Assembly (NCBI GenBank): GCA_965219935.1
Contig: CBDCOU010000003.1
Coordinates: 2,046,001 to 2,110,000, forward strand
Length of the DNA: 64,000 nt
Reading direction: 5' to 3'
Source: Bin34 sp965219935
GTDB lineage: Bacteria > Chloroflexota > Anaerolineae > Caldilineales > Caldilineaceae
The translations under genes were made by a program, and so were the position numbers. The notes below the pieces were generated by a model. It searched no databases. It was not told the origin of the DNA and saw only the letters and a program-made list of their open reading frames with translations. Position 1 is the stretch's first letter. Each line of letters starts with the position of its first letter. Below, piece after piece: positions 52,075-61,523 of this stretch.

Positions 52075-53310
52075 ATGGCCGCCGAGGCAACTTCCGAAAC
52101 CCGATCCTTCATCCGGGACCGCCCCTGGCTCCTGTGCTGCTACTGTCCCGGATTGCCGGCCCTGCACCTGCCCGGGCATGCGGAGTTGGAGGACGTGACC
52201 GGTCTGCTGCACGACCACGGACACGGCACCCTGGCCGCACTGCTGACCCAGCCGCTGCCCGAAGGTCTGACCGTGGCCGCAGCACTGGGCATCCGGTACG
52301 GCCGCCATCCGGCTCTGCAGGTGCGGTCCGGGGCGCAAACCCGGCTGGCCGGCCTGAACGGTTACCTGCATCATTCCATCACGCTGACCCGCTGGCTTGA
52401 GTCCATCCGCTCGGTCACGGGCATACAGCAGGTTGCGCTGTGCCTGCTGCCGCAGCATCAGACCCGTCCACCCCTGCACACCCTGTTTCCCGAAACCGCA
52501 CCGGTCCTGGCGGAGCTGCCCGGACACGCGAACTGGTCCCTGACCGACCTGTCCGGCCCGGACTCCGCGGTCCTGACCGGCATTCTCAACACGCTGGAAA
52601 TTGCCGCGGCCCTGAAGGATGCGCGGCCGGGCGGCCGCCAGGGGCTCCAGTTGCTGGTGGCCGACCGGTGCCTGCCCCACGCCGCGGAAACCGCCTTCCA
52701 GTTGCGGACGGAGGCGGAGGTGACGGCCAGTTGGCAGCAGGGGGAACTGGCCGACATTCTGCTCCGGTGGCTGGCCACCGCGGACCAAGCCCCCCGATCC
52801 GGCCTGGAACTGCTCCGACAGCTTCAGGCACACGGAAGCGCACCGGCCGCACGCCATGGCTTCGTTTCCTCCCGGATCTCGCAGCTGCACTTCCTGTGCA
52901 GCCAGTTCGTTGATCGGTCCCGCCAACTGCTGAACCGCGAACGCACCTTGCAGGCGGCCTACCTGCGGGCCCGGTTCAATCCGGACGATACCGGCAATCC
53001 GTACCGGGATCTGTTCGACTTCATGCGCAAGATTCAGTTCCAGCTAAACCTGCTGCCCGTGGCGCACACCGACGCCGGGATGGTGGTGTTGACGGAACTG
53101 CTGGATGCGCTCAACGGCATCCTGGACCTGCAGCGCAACACCCCCGAAATGATTGTGATGCCGGAGGACGCCGCGGATGCGCCGCCCGAAAGCCTGGACC
53201 TGCCGGTCTACATGCCGCAGTCCCGGCCGGTTCCGGCCTACGACCTGCTTGAGTTCAGCCAGTGCGGATGGCTGGAGCTGGTGGGCGTCCTGAACGAAGC
53301 CCGCGTATGA
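52075..53310 (+). CDS. Unrecognised protein upstream of mutS
   Basis: The 411-residue protein is rich in Leu and Ala, has no signal or membrane segment, and probably folds as two parts. One is an N-terminal mixed alpha/beta part (residues 1-210, with HHSITLTRWLESIRSVTGIQ). The other is a mainly helical part (230-360, LRARFNPDDTGNPYRDLFDFMRKIQFQLN). I do not recognise the family. The start at 52075 was chosen over a TTG at 52066. It lies between the enolase-superfamily gene and mutS, 37 bases from the latter. Confidence 0.6.
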   Translation: MAAEATSETRSFIRDRPWLLCCYCPGLPALHLPGHAELEDVTGLLHDHGHGTLAALLTQPLPEGLTVAAALGIRYGRHPALQVRSGAQTRLAGLNGYLHHSITLTRWLESIRSVTGIQQVALCLLPQHQTRPPLHTLFPETAPVLAELPGHANWSLTDLSGPDSAVLTGILNTLEIAAALKDARPGGRQGLQLLVADRCLPHAAETAFQLRTEAEVTASWQQGELADILLRWLATADQAPRSGLELLRQLQAHGSAPAARHGFVSSRISQLHFLCSQFVDRSRQLLNRERTLQAAYLRARFNPDDTGNPYRDLFDFMRKIQFQLNLLPVAHTDAGMVVLTELLDALNGILDLQRNTPEMIVMPEDAADAPPESLDLPVYMPQSRPVPAYDLLEFSQCGWLELVGVLNEARV

Positions 53311-53347
53311 ACGCCGTGAACCCGGCCTCAAGCCATCGGTGGGCCAC

Positions 53348-55972
53348 ATGACCACTCCGATGCGGGCCCAGTACCTGGAACTGAAGCAGCAGTATCCGGA
53401 CACACTGCTGCTGTTCCGCCTGGGCGACTTCTACGAGACATTCGACGAGGATGCCGAGGTGCTGGCGGATGTCTGCGAGGTGACGCTGACCTCGCGCCCG
53501 GTGGGCCAGAACCAGCGGGTGCCGCTGGCGGGCGTGCCGTACCACTCGGTCGACTCCCATCTGGCCAAGCTCATGGACAGCGGGATCAAGGTCGCCATTG
53601 CCGAGCAGGTGAGCGAACCGGGCCAGGGCCTCGTGGACCGGAAGATCACCCAGGTCCTCACGCGCGGCACGCTGACCGCGCCGGATCTCCTGACCGCGCG
53701 CAGCAACCGCCTGGCGGCCGTCCACTTCGCGCCGGATCGCCTGAGCGCGGGCATTGCGGCAAGCGACGTGACGGAAGGCTCCTGTCAGGCCACCCAGTTG
53801 CAGGACAGCCATCCCGACGAACTGTGTGCCCGCGTCATCGACGAACTGATCCGGCTGGAACCCAGCGAAGTGCTGCTGCCCGCCGCGGCCACGGAACGGG
53901 TTCCGGCCCTGGCCCCGGCCCTGGAGCGCCTGGATGCATCCGTGTCCGAGCTGGAACCCTGGATTTGGGCGGAACCGGGCGCCACGCGGCGCGTGCTGGA
54001 ACACTGCCGCATCGCCCGGCTGGACGGCTTCGGACTGACGAACAAACCGCAGGCCGTCGCCGCGGTCAGTGCCCTGTTCCATTATGTCGGGGAGTACCAG
54101 CCCGCCATCGCGGAACACCTGAACCGGGTCCAGACCTACGAGACTTCGGGGTTCATGCTGTTGGACGAGTACACCCGGCTCAACCTGGAACTGGTGGAGA
54201 ACCTGCGCACGCGGCAGGTGGAAGGGTCCCTGCTGGAAACGCTCGACCACACCCGGACGCCCATGGGGACGCGCCTCCTGCGGGACTGGCTGGGCCGCCC
54301 CCTGTTGGACACGGACAGCATCAATGCGCGGCTGGACGCCGTCGAGGCCCTGTTCGAAAACGGTCTTGTCCTAAGCGACGTACAGGAACTGCTGGGCCGG
54401 ATCGGGGACCTGACGCGCTGGGTGCAGAGGGTCGTCTACGGCTCCGCCTCCCCCCGCGACCTGGGCGGCATCAGGGACACCCTGGGGCTGATGCCCGACC
54501 TCAACCGGTCGTTGCAGGAACTTGGGACCGCGGCCGCACCGGAGTTCCTGGAGCCCGTGCCCGAGTGCACGGCGGCCCTGACCCTGCTGCAGGCCGCGTT
54601 GCCCGACGAACTGCCGGCCACCCTGGCCCAGGGCGGTTTGATCCGCGAGGGGTTCCGGCCGGAACTGGACGATCTGAAGCGCCGGGCGCAGGCGGCGCGC
54701 GAGCGCCTGTTGGCGATGGAGGAGTCGGAACGCAGCGCCACCGGCCTGCCCGGCATCAAGGTGGGCTTCAACCGGGTATTCGGCTACTACCTCGAAGTGC
54801 CCAAGGCGCAGTCGGCCAAGGTGCCCGACACCTACATCCGCAAACAAACACTGGTCAATGCCGAACGGTACTTCACAGAGGAACTGAAGCACCTGGAGAC
54901 GGAAATCCTGAACTCCGAGGAGCGCACGGCGGACCTGGAACAGCAACTGTTCCGGGAAGTGGCCCAGTCGCTACAGACCCATGCGGAGGAGCTGCGCGGC
55001 CTGGCCCGTCGCCTGGCCCGGCTGGACGTTGCGGCCGCACTGTCACAGGCGGCGCGCGACAACCGGTATGTGCGGCCCGAGATGCACGACGGCTTCGACA
55101 TTGCGATTGCCCAGGGGCGGCATCCGGTGGTCGAGGCCACCCTGTCCGAGACCAGGTTTGTGCCCAACGACCTGCGGATAACGGAAGAGAGCGCGATCCA
55201 AATCCTGACCGGCCCCAACATGGCCGGCAAGTCCACCTACCTGCGCCAGGCGGCCGTTATCTGCCTCATGGCCCAGATGGGCTCCTTTGTTCCGGCCGAA
55301 TCGGCCCGGCTGGGCCTGGTTGATCGGATCTTCACGCGCATCGGCGCCAGCGACGCCATCCAGCGCGGCCTGTCCACCTTCATGGTGGAAATGATCGAAA
55401 CGGCCTACATCCTCAACCACGCCACCCATCGCAGCCTGTTGATCCTGGACGAGATCGGCCGCGGCACGAGCACCTACGACGGTCTGGCCATCGCCTGGGC
55501 CATCCTCGAGTTCGTCCACAATGCCGAGGGGCTGGGAGCCAAGACCCTGTTTGCCACCCACTTTCATGAATTGACGGATCTGGCGGACCGGCTGCCGAAG
55601 GTACAGAACCGCCATGTCCAGGTGGATGATTCGGGCGGCTCAATCACCTTCCTGCACACCATTGCCGAAGGCGCGGCGGGCCGCTCCTTCGGCGTCCATG
55701 TGGGCCGCATGGCCGGCCTGCCCAAGGCGGTCCATGAACGCGCGGCTGAAATCCTTGGACAACTGGAAGAGAGTGGAGCCGCCGTGCCCGACAGCCTAAC
55801 CGACCTGATTCAGGCTCCCGCGCCGGATCAGACGGTGCAGTCCACGCTGTTCCTGGAGGAACATCCGGCACTGCAGGCCCTCCGCCAACTCGATGTGAAC
55901 AGCCTTTCGCCCATGGAAGCCATGAACCGCCTGTACGATCTCGTGCGCATCGCAGAGGAACACGGCAGCTGA
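53348..55972 (+). CDS. mutS: DNA mismatch repair protein MutS
   Basis: This 874-residue mismatch recognition ATPase has the mismatch-binding F-Y-E at 28-30 (LGDFYETF). It also has the connector and lever domains, with NRVFGYYLEVPKAQSAKVPDTYIRKQTL, and an ATPase with Walker A GPNMAGKSTYLRQ, Walker B LLILDEIGRGTSTYDG, and the loop LFATHFHELTDL. The last 50 residues carry the C-terminal dimerisation region. The start at 53348 is supported by the family alignment; a GTG three codons earlier is possible. Length and all motifs are standard. Confidence 0.96.
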   Translation: MTTPMRAQYLELKQQYPDTLLLFRLGDFYETFDEDAEVLADVCEVTLTSRPVGQNQRVPLAGVPYHSVDSHLAKLMDSGIKVAIAEQVSEPGQGLVDRKITQVLTRGTLTAPDLLTARSNRLAAVHFAPDRLSAGIAASDVTEGSCQATQLQDSHPDELCARVIDELIRLEPSEVLLPAAATERVPALAPALERLDASVSELEPWIWAEPGATRRVLEHCRIARLDGFGLTNKPQAVAAVSALFHYVGEYQPAIAEHLNRVQTYETSGFMLLDEYTRLNLELVENLRTRQVEGSLLETLDHTRTPMGTRLLRDWLGRPLLDTDSINARLDAVEALFENGLVLSDVQELLGRIGDLTRWVQRVVYGSASPRDLGGIRDTLGLMPDLNRSLQELGTAAAPEFLEPVPECTAALTLLQAALPDELPATLAQGGLIREGFRPELDDLKRRAQAARERLLAMEESERSATGLPGIKVGFNRVFGYYLEVPKAQSAKVPDTYIRKQTLVNAERYFTEELKHLETEILNSEERTADLEQQLFREVAQSLQTHAEELRGLARRLARLDVAAALSQAARDNRYVRPEMHDGFDIAIAQGRHPVVEATLSETRFVPNDLRITEESAIQILTGPNMAGKSTYLRQAAVICLMAQMGSFVPAESARLGLVDRIFTRIGASDAIQRGLSTFMVEMIETAYILNHATHRSLLILDEIGRGTSTYDGLAIAWAILEFVHNAEGLGAKTLFATHFHELTDLADRLPKVQNRHVQVDDSGGSITFLHTIAEGAAGRSFGVHVGRMAGLPKAVHERAAEILGQLEESGAAVPDSLTDLIQAPAPDQTVQSTLFLEEHPALQALRQLDVNSLSPMEAMNRLYDLVRIAEEHGS

Positions 55973-55996
55973 ACCCGTCCTGCCCCGGCGGGTTGT
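55973..55996 (+). terminator. Small hairpin after mutS
   Basis: AACCCG and CGGGTT flank an 11-base loop directly after the mutS stop. It may be a weak terminator; no T-run follows. Confidence 0.35.
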
Positions 55997-56115
55997 GCAA
56001 GAATTCTGCGGCCGAACCGTGTTGGCTCCGTGAAATTTTTTGTGCCAACCAATCGGTATAATCGGCCCGGACCACTCGGACCACACCCGCCCCACGCGGC
56101 TCGACCAGGATTGAC

Positions 56116-56895
56116 ATGAGCACCACCTCCTTCGGCCCGGTCGGGACGGACACCGACATTCTGGTGCCCTTCCCCGACCCGCCGCCCCGCCATCCCGACG
56201 AAACGAGCAGCCACCGTCATCTCTCCGAACAAGGCGCCCCCTACCTCCTGAACTGGCACTTCGCCAACCCCGACACCACCCTGATCACCGCCGAACTGTA
56301 CATCGCCCCCGAACCCCGGTCGGACATCAAGGGCCTGCGCGTGCCCGACCTCATGATCGCCTTCGACGTCGCCCCCGAAGCCTGCCACCGCAGCAACGCC
56401 TACATCATCTCCGAGCAGGGCAAGCCGCCCGACTTCGTCCTGGAGGTCGTCTCCCGCTCCACCGGCCGCATCGATGTCCGCGACAAGCCGGCCGACTATG
56501 CCGCCCTGGGCATCCCCGAGTACTGGCGCTTCGACGAGACCGGCGAGCACCACGGTGTGCGGCTGGCCGGCGACCGGCTGGTGGGCGACCGCTACGAGCC
56601 GATTGAGATCACCGAGCGGCCCGACGGCGGCCTGGAGGGCTACAGCGAGGTGCTGGAGCTGTACCTGCGCTGGGAGGACGGATGGCTGCAATGGCACGAC
56701 CCCGAGACGGGCAGGGCCATCATGAACCTGGCCGAGATGCAGCGCATCGCCGAGGAGGAACGCCAAGGTCGGCTGGAGGAACAGAAAGCCCGGCTGGAAG
56801 CGGAGCAACGAGCCGAGGAGGAGCGACAAGCCAGGCTGGAGGCAGAGCAGCAGATTCGGGAACTGGAGGCGAAGCTGCACCAACGCAGGCACTGA
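56116..56895 (+). CDS. Uma2-family PD-(D/E)XK protein 1 of tandem pair
   Basis: This 259-residue Uma2-type protein shows the domain core YIAPEPRSDIKGLRVPDLMIAFDV, GKPPDFVLEVVSRSTGRIDVRDKPADYAALGIPEYWRFDE. It then has a highly charged coiled coil EEERQGRLEEQKARLEAEQRAEEERQARLE at the end. Glu and Lys of the nuclease motif fall in FVLEV and VRDKPADY. AGGA precedes the ATG. It is a paralogue of the next gene. Uma2 role is unknown; the tandem arrangement and charged tails suggest interacting or diversifying copies. Confidence 0.84.
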   Translation: MSTTSFGPVGTDTDILVPFPDPPPRHPDETSSHRHLSEQGAPYLLNWHFANPDTTLITAELYIAPEPRSDIKGLRVPDLMIAFDVAPEACHRSNAYIISEQGKPPDFVLEVVSRSTGRIDVRDKPADYAALGIPEYWRFDETGEHHGVRLAGDRLVGDRYEPIEITERPDGGLEGYSEVLELYLRWEDGWLQWHDPETGRAIMNLAEMQRIAEEERQGRLEEQKARLEAEQRAEEERQARLEAEQQIRELEAKLHQRRH

Positions 56896-57086
56896 AGGCA
56901 TTGGTGTGAAGGCATTGGTGGCATCCCAACCGGTCCTGCGGGAACGTGTCCATTCCGGCATACCGGAGCCTGGACTCCGCGACCTGCCGCGTCAAGGACA
57001 GGCAGCCCCATTGGACGCAGTCCGGGACCGTGCCGGATGCACTCCCGCGGGCGCTACCCCGCCTGCCCGAACCAACCAGGCTTGAC

Positions 57087-57914
57087 ATGAACGCCACACC
57101 TCACGGTCCGGCCGAACCGGACATCAGCCACCTGAAACCATTTCCCGACCCAATCCGGAATCCCGACGAGGGGACCTGGTTCCGTGTTCTCGCCCTATCC
57201 GGTATCGCCCACTTCCTGGGTTGGCACTTCGGCGCCCCCGAGACCACCGTGATTGCCGGGAAGGTGTACATCGCGCCGCACCCCTTGTCGGAGATTAAGG
57301 AGCTGCGCGCGCCCGACATGCTGATTGCCTTCAACGCCGACCCGGATGCCTGTGCGCGGCGCAACGCCTACGTCATCTCCGAGCAGGGCAAGCCGCCCGA
57401 TTTCGTGTTGGAGGTGGCCTCCCCCTCCACCGGCTGCATCGATGTCCGCGACAAGCCGGCCGACTACGCGGCCCTGGGCATTCGGGAATACTGGCGCTTC
57501 GACGAGACCGGCGAGAGCTACGGCGCGCGGCTGGCAGGGGATCGGCTAGTGGGGGACCGCTACGAGCCGATCGCAATCGCGAGGTTGCCCAAGGGCAACC
57601 TGGAGGGTTACAGCAAGGCACTGGAACTGAAACTGCGCTGGGAGGGGGGACAGTTGAAGTGCTACGACCCAACGACAGGCAAGCCCATCATGACCCTGGC
57701 CGAAATGGAGGCGATCGCGGCCGCAGCCCAGTGTCAGGCAGAGGCGGAGCGGCAAGCACGCCTGGAGGCGGAGCAGCGTGCCGGAGTGAAGCAACGCACC
57801 GAGAAAGCGGAGCAGCGCGCCGCAGCGGAGCGGAAAGCAAGGTTGGAGGCAGAGCAAACCGCGGAAGCGCGGATCCGGGAACTGGAGGAGAAGCTGCGCA
57901 GACACACCACCTGA
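57087..57914 (+). CDS. Uma2-family PD-(D/E)XK protein 2 of tandem pair
   Basis: The product is 275 residues starting MNATPHGPAEPD and shares with the preceding gene the core VPDMLIAFNA-type strand, GKPPDFVLEVASPSTGCIDVRDKPADYAALGIREYWRFDE and a charged C-terminal helix (RLEAEQRAGVKQRTEKAEQRAAAERKARLE). The longer frame from 56946 does not look coding. It is close to copy 1 in the core but divergent at both ends. The two are separated by 190 bases. Confidence 0.84.
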   Translation: MNATPHGPAEPDISHLKPFPDPIRNPDEGTWFRVLALSGIAHFLGWHFGAPETTVIAGKVYIAPHPLSEIKELRAPDMLIAFNADPDACARRNAYVISEQGKPPDFVLEVASPSTGCIDVRDKPADYAALGIREYWRFDETGESYGARLAGDRLVGDRYEPIAIARLPKGNLEGYSKALELKLRWEGGQLKCYDPTTGKPIMTLAEMEAIAAAAQCQAEAERQARLEAEQRAGVKQRTEKAEQRAAAERKARLEAEQTAEARIRELEEKLRRHTT

Positions 57915-58183
57915 ACCAATCCGTATTGGTCCCCCTGCACCGATTTCGCACGCGGCGGGCATCCCGGTCGTTCGTCGGTCCGGAACTCTGCCGGTGTGCA
58001 CAGGCACAGTGCTTGTCCGGAGGAACACAACCCGGGCGGGAGCGCTTCGGACAACAAGGCCGAAACGACGCAGGCCGCGTGCACAAATCCGGACCTCGGC
58101 CACGCCTGTTTTATCATTAGCCCGTCCGCCGAGGCAGTTTGCCCTGCCGGCGCGGATATCCTTTACCCGACAGGAGAATCACT

Positions 58184-59551
58184 ATGACGAGACACAATCT
58201 CAGTCGCCGCGACTTTCTGCGCGTTTCCGGCGCGGCAGCCGGCTCGTTGGCCTTGGCGGCCTGCACCGTGGCACCCGTGGCCCCCGGCGGGGACATGGGA
58301 CCGGAAGCAGTAACGATCAACTTCTTCAACCGGGGCGGCGCCTTCATCGAGGGCGTCATGGATACGCAGATGGCCCTCTACCGGGAAAGCAACCCCCACG
58401 TTGAATTCGAAATCAACGCCGTGGCCGGCTACTCCCACCAGGAAGCCCTGCTGCTCATGATTTCGGCCGGCACCGGTCCGGACTGCTGGTTCGACGCCAA
58501 CCGCACCACGGGCATGCTGACCCGCAAGGGCGTGACCACGGACCTTGAGCCCTACCTGGCCGCGGACCCGACGTTCAACGAAGACGACTACGTGCCCAAC
58601 GTGTGGATCGCCCAGACCTACGACGGCAAGCGCTGGGGCCTGCCCTGGGACTCGGGCGCCATGTGCCTGGGCTACGACAAGGACATCTTCGACGAGGCCG
58701 GCATCGACTACCCGGCACCCGACGTCTGGATGACCTGGGACGATGTACTGGAACTGGCCCTGCAGCTGACCATCGACCTGGACGGCAACAAGCCTGGCGA
58801 CGCGGGCTTCGACCCGGCCCGGGTGGCGCAGTACGGGTTCAAGCCGGGCCTGGGCCACGGCCGCTACACCTACCTCTGGGCCAACGATGCCGAAATTGTT
58901 GCCGCCGACGGCACGATGCCCATGGACACCGACGAGTTCATCGATACCATGAACTGGCTTGCCAGCCTGGGTCTGGAGCACTACGTTGCGCCTTCGCCGG
59001 CCTACGAAACCGCGGCCCCCGTGGACATGCGCTCCAAGAATCTGGCCATGCAGCACATCGGCGCCTGGTCGATTGGCCGCATCAACGCCGCCGAGGTCAA
59101 CTGGGGCACCACGCAGGTGCCGTACAACACGACCCCGGTCTCCTACGGCCACTACTCCCCACTGTGCGTCTTCTCGCGCAGCAGCGTGCAGCAGGAAGCG
59201 TACGACTTTGTCAAGTTCGCCTGCTGCAGCTTCGAGGGCCAGAAGATCCTCGTGGATCTGGGCATGCAGCAGCCGATTCGCAAGGACCTGCGCGAGCAGT
59301 TCCTGAGCAACCCGGAAGGTCCGGACGGAGCGTCCCGCCAAGTGTTCTACGATGCCTTCGAGAACATGGACACCTTCCGCTGGCCGGGCGACACGATCGG
59401 TTCCTACTTCGGTGGCTGGTACCAGCCGCTGCTGGACTACTGGGCCCCCTACAACGACCAGTTGTTCCTGGGCGACGTCCGGTGGGAGGACATCGCCGCC
59501 GAGGTCCGGGCCGGATCGGAACAGATTCTGGCCACGGGCGAGCTGGGCTAG
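58184..59551 (+). CDS. Sugar ABC importer solute-binding lipoprotein (family 1, Tat-type)
   Basis: This 455-residue receptor for a carbohydrate importer has an N-terminus NLSRRDFLRVSGAAAGSLALAAC that carries a twin-arginine motif (Arg8-Arg9) and a lipid Cys27. This implies export in folded form by Tat, then lipidation. The body is the family-1 type: TINFFNRGGAFIEGVMDTQMALYRESNPHVEFEI, WANDAEIVAADG, and MRSKNLAMQHIGAWSIGRI. CAGGAGA precedes the ATG. A strong hairpin follows. The two downstream permeases complete the importer, and the next genes encode a glycosidase-like protein and a sulfatase. Substrate is thus probably an oligosaccharide. Confidence 0.92.
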   Translation: MTRHNLSRRDFLRVSGAAAGSLALAACTVAPVAPGGDMGPEAVTINFFNRGGAFIEGVMDTQMALYRESNPHVEFEINAVAGYSHQEALLLMISAGTGPDCWFDANRTTGMLTRKGVTTDLEPYLAADPTFNEDDYVPNVWIAQTYDGKRWGLPWDSGAMCLGYDKDIFDEAGIDYPAPDVWMTWDDVLELALQLTIDLDGNKPGDAGFDPARVAQYGFKPGLGHGRYTYLWANDAEIVAADGTMPMDTDEFIDTMNWLASLGLEHYVAPSPAYETAAPVDMRSKNLAMQHIGAWSIGRINAAEVNWGTTQVPYNTTPVSYGHYSPLCVFSRSSVQQEAYDFVKFACCSFEGQKILVDLGMQQPIRKDLREQFLSNPEGPDGASRQVFYDAFENMDTFRWPGDTIGSYFGGWYQPLLDYWAPYNDQLFLGDVRWEDIAAEVRAGSEQILATGELG

Positions 59552-59581
59552 TCCCCGACGCCCGCGACTTCACAGTAGACA

Positions 59582-59615
59582 CCGGGAAGGGCGGACTGCG
59601 GTCCGCCCTTCCCGG
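59582..59615 (+). terminator. 15-bp hairpin after sugar-binding protein gene
   Basis: Perfect arms CCGGGAAGGGCGGAC and GTCCGCCCTTCCCGG enclose a TGCG loop. Placed 30 bases after the receptor stop and inside the operon, it mirrors the hairpin at 25360-25399 and probably limits read-through into the permease genes. Confidence 0.72.
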
Positions 59616-59653
59616 CGCGTCGCCGAAACACCCCACCACCGCCAATCCGGCCC

Positions 59654-60616
59654 ATGGCTTCGATTTCGACCACATCCTCCACCCAACCGCGCCTGAAGCT
59701 CTGGCAGCGGTTGAGCTTCGAGGAGACGATGTTCGGCTGGATATTCATCCTGCCGGCCGTGCTGGGCCTGATCCTCTTCCAGTTGGGACCCGTGCTGGTC
59801 AGCATGGGCCTCTCGTTCACCGAATACGACATCATCAACCGGCCGACCTGGGCCGGTTTGGAGAACTACACCCGACTCTTCAAGGACGACCTCTGGATCA
59901 AGTCGATCCAGGTCACGCTCAAGTACGTCGTCATCTACGTGCCGGCGGCCCTGGTCTTCGCCTACCTGGTGGCGATCCTGATGAGCGGACGCATCCGCGG
60001 CATCTCCGCCTGGCGCACGATGTGGTACCTGCCCTCGATCGTGCCGTCCGTGGCCGCCGCCGCCGTGTGGCGCTGGGGCCTGCACCCGGAATTCGGCCCC
60101 ATCAACTTCCCGCTCAAGGTGCTGGGCCTGCCGGCCCCGCGCTGGCTGGCGGACCCGGACTGGATTGTGCCCTCCATTGTGTTCATCAGCCTCTGGAGCC
60201 TGGGCAATTCCGTCCTGATCTTCCTGGCCTCCATTACCGGGGTGCCACGCTCCTTCTATGAGGCCGCCGAAGTGGACGGCGCCGGCATCTGGAGGCAGTT
60301 CACGACCATCACGCTGCCATTGACCTCCTCCATCATCTTCTTCCAGCTGATCATCACGGTCATCAACAGCTTCCAGGTCTTCACCTCCGCGTTCATTCTC
60401 TTCGGCTCCAATGCCGCCGGCTCCGTGGCCGGCCCCGGCAACGCGGCGCTGTTCTACATGCTGTACATGTACCGCAACGCCTTCGGCTACTTCCGCAACG
60501 GCTATGCCTCGGCCATGGCCTGGCTCCTGTTCCTGACGGTGGCCATCCTGACGTTCATCCTCTTCAAGACCCAGAACCGCTGGGTCTACTACGAGGCCGG
60601 GGACGACAACGAGTGA
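59654..60616 (+). CDS. Sugar ABC importer permease (MalF-like)
   Basis: This 320-residue permease has six helices, starting FGWIFILPAVLGLILFQLGPVLVSMGLSF. The ATPase-contact EAA motif is YEAAEVDGAGIWRQFTTITLP. Its stop overlaps the next GTG start by four bases, so the two permeases are translationally coupled. No ATPase gene lies in this operon; a shared MsiK-type ATPase elsewhere would be needed. Confidence 0.93.
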   Translation: MASISTTSSTQPRLKLWQRLSFEETMFGWIFILPAVLGLILFQLGPVLVSMGLSFTEYDIINRPTWAGLENYTRLFKDDLWIKSIQVTLKYVVIYVPAALVFAYLVAILMSGRIRGISAWRTMWYLPSIVPSVAAAAVWRWGLHPEFGPINFPLKVLGLPAPRWLADPDWIVPSIVFISLWSLGNSVLIFLASITGVPRSFYEAAEVDGAGIWRQFTTITLPLTSSIIFFQLIITVINSFQVFTSAFILFGSNAAGSVAGPGNAALFYMLYMYRNAFGYFRNGYASAMAWLLFLTVAILTFILFKTQNRWVYYEAGDDNE

Positions 60617-61434
60617 GCATCAACATCGTCCGGTACACCATTCTGGTCGGGGGCGGCATCCTGATGCTGACGCCCTTCTTCTGGCTCGTGTCCAGTTCGT
60701 TCAAGACGCCGGCCACCATCTACGTCTTTCCACCGCAATGGATCCCGGACCCGTTCCGCTGGCAGAACTATCAGGAGGTGTTCGAGGTGGTGCCCGTGCT
60801 CCGGGCCTCCTGGAACACGATCTACATCACACTGTTCGCCAGCGTAGGCGTGATTCTGAGTTCGGCAATGGCCGCCTACGGATTCGCCCGTCTCCGCTTC
60901 CGCGGCCGCGACCTGACCTTCTCCCTGCTGCTGTCGACGGTCATGCTCCCCTACGTGGTGACCATGATCCCGATCTTCATCATGTTCTCCCGCCTGGGGT
61001 GGGTGGACAGCTTCAAGCCTTTGATCGTGCCCCACTGGTTCGGCGGCCCGATCACGATCTTCATGCTGCGCCAGTTCTTCCGCACCATTCCGCTGGAGCT
61101 GGAGGCGGCCGCCCGCATCGACGGCGCCAGCCGGCCCCGCATCTTCCTGCAGGTCATCATCCCCTTGGCCCGCCCGGCCCTGGTGGTGACCTCCATCCTG
61201 GCCCTGGTCTTCAACTGGAACGGCTTCCTTGAACCGCTGATCTACCTGCGCAAGACCAAGCTCTACACACTGGCCCTGCTGGTCAACTCGCTCAAGGAGT
61301 TCGAGTCCGGCCTGGACTGGACCCACTACATGATGGTCGTGTCGACCATCATGGTGGTACCGGTCCTCATCCTGTACTTCCTGGCCCAACGGGCCTTTAT
61401 CGAAGGCATTGTCCTAACCGGCCTCAAGGGCTGA
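60613..61434 (+). CDS. Sugar ABC importer permease (MalG-like)
   Basis: This 273-residue partner permease has six helices. The EAA motif is LELEAAARIDGASRPRIFLQVIIPLARP. It starts with GTG at 60613 within the preceding stop. It completes the membrane pore together with the MalF-like subunit. Confidence 0.93.
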   Translation: MSINIVRYTILVGGGILMLTPFFWLVSSSFKTPATIYVFPPQWIPDPFRWQNYQEVFEVVPVLRASWNTIYITLFASVGVILSSAMAAYGFARLRFRGRDLTFSLLLSTVMLPYVVTMIPIFIMFSRLGWVDSFKPLIVPHWFGGPITIFMLRQFFRTIPLELEAAARIDGASRPRIFLQVIIPLARPALVVTSILALVFNWNGFLEPLIYLRKTKLYTLALLVNSLKEFESGLDWTHYMMVVSTIMVVPVLILYFLAQRAFIEGIVLTGLKG

Positions 61435-61523
61435 CGGCTGGTAGTTGCAGTCGGCCCTGTTCCGAACAGCAACACCCCGCGGAATCCAAACCAAGCAGAC
61501 CGCACCTGCGGTCAGGTGCCCCA

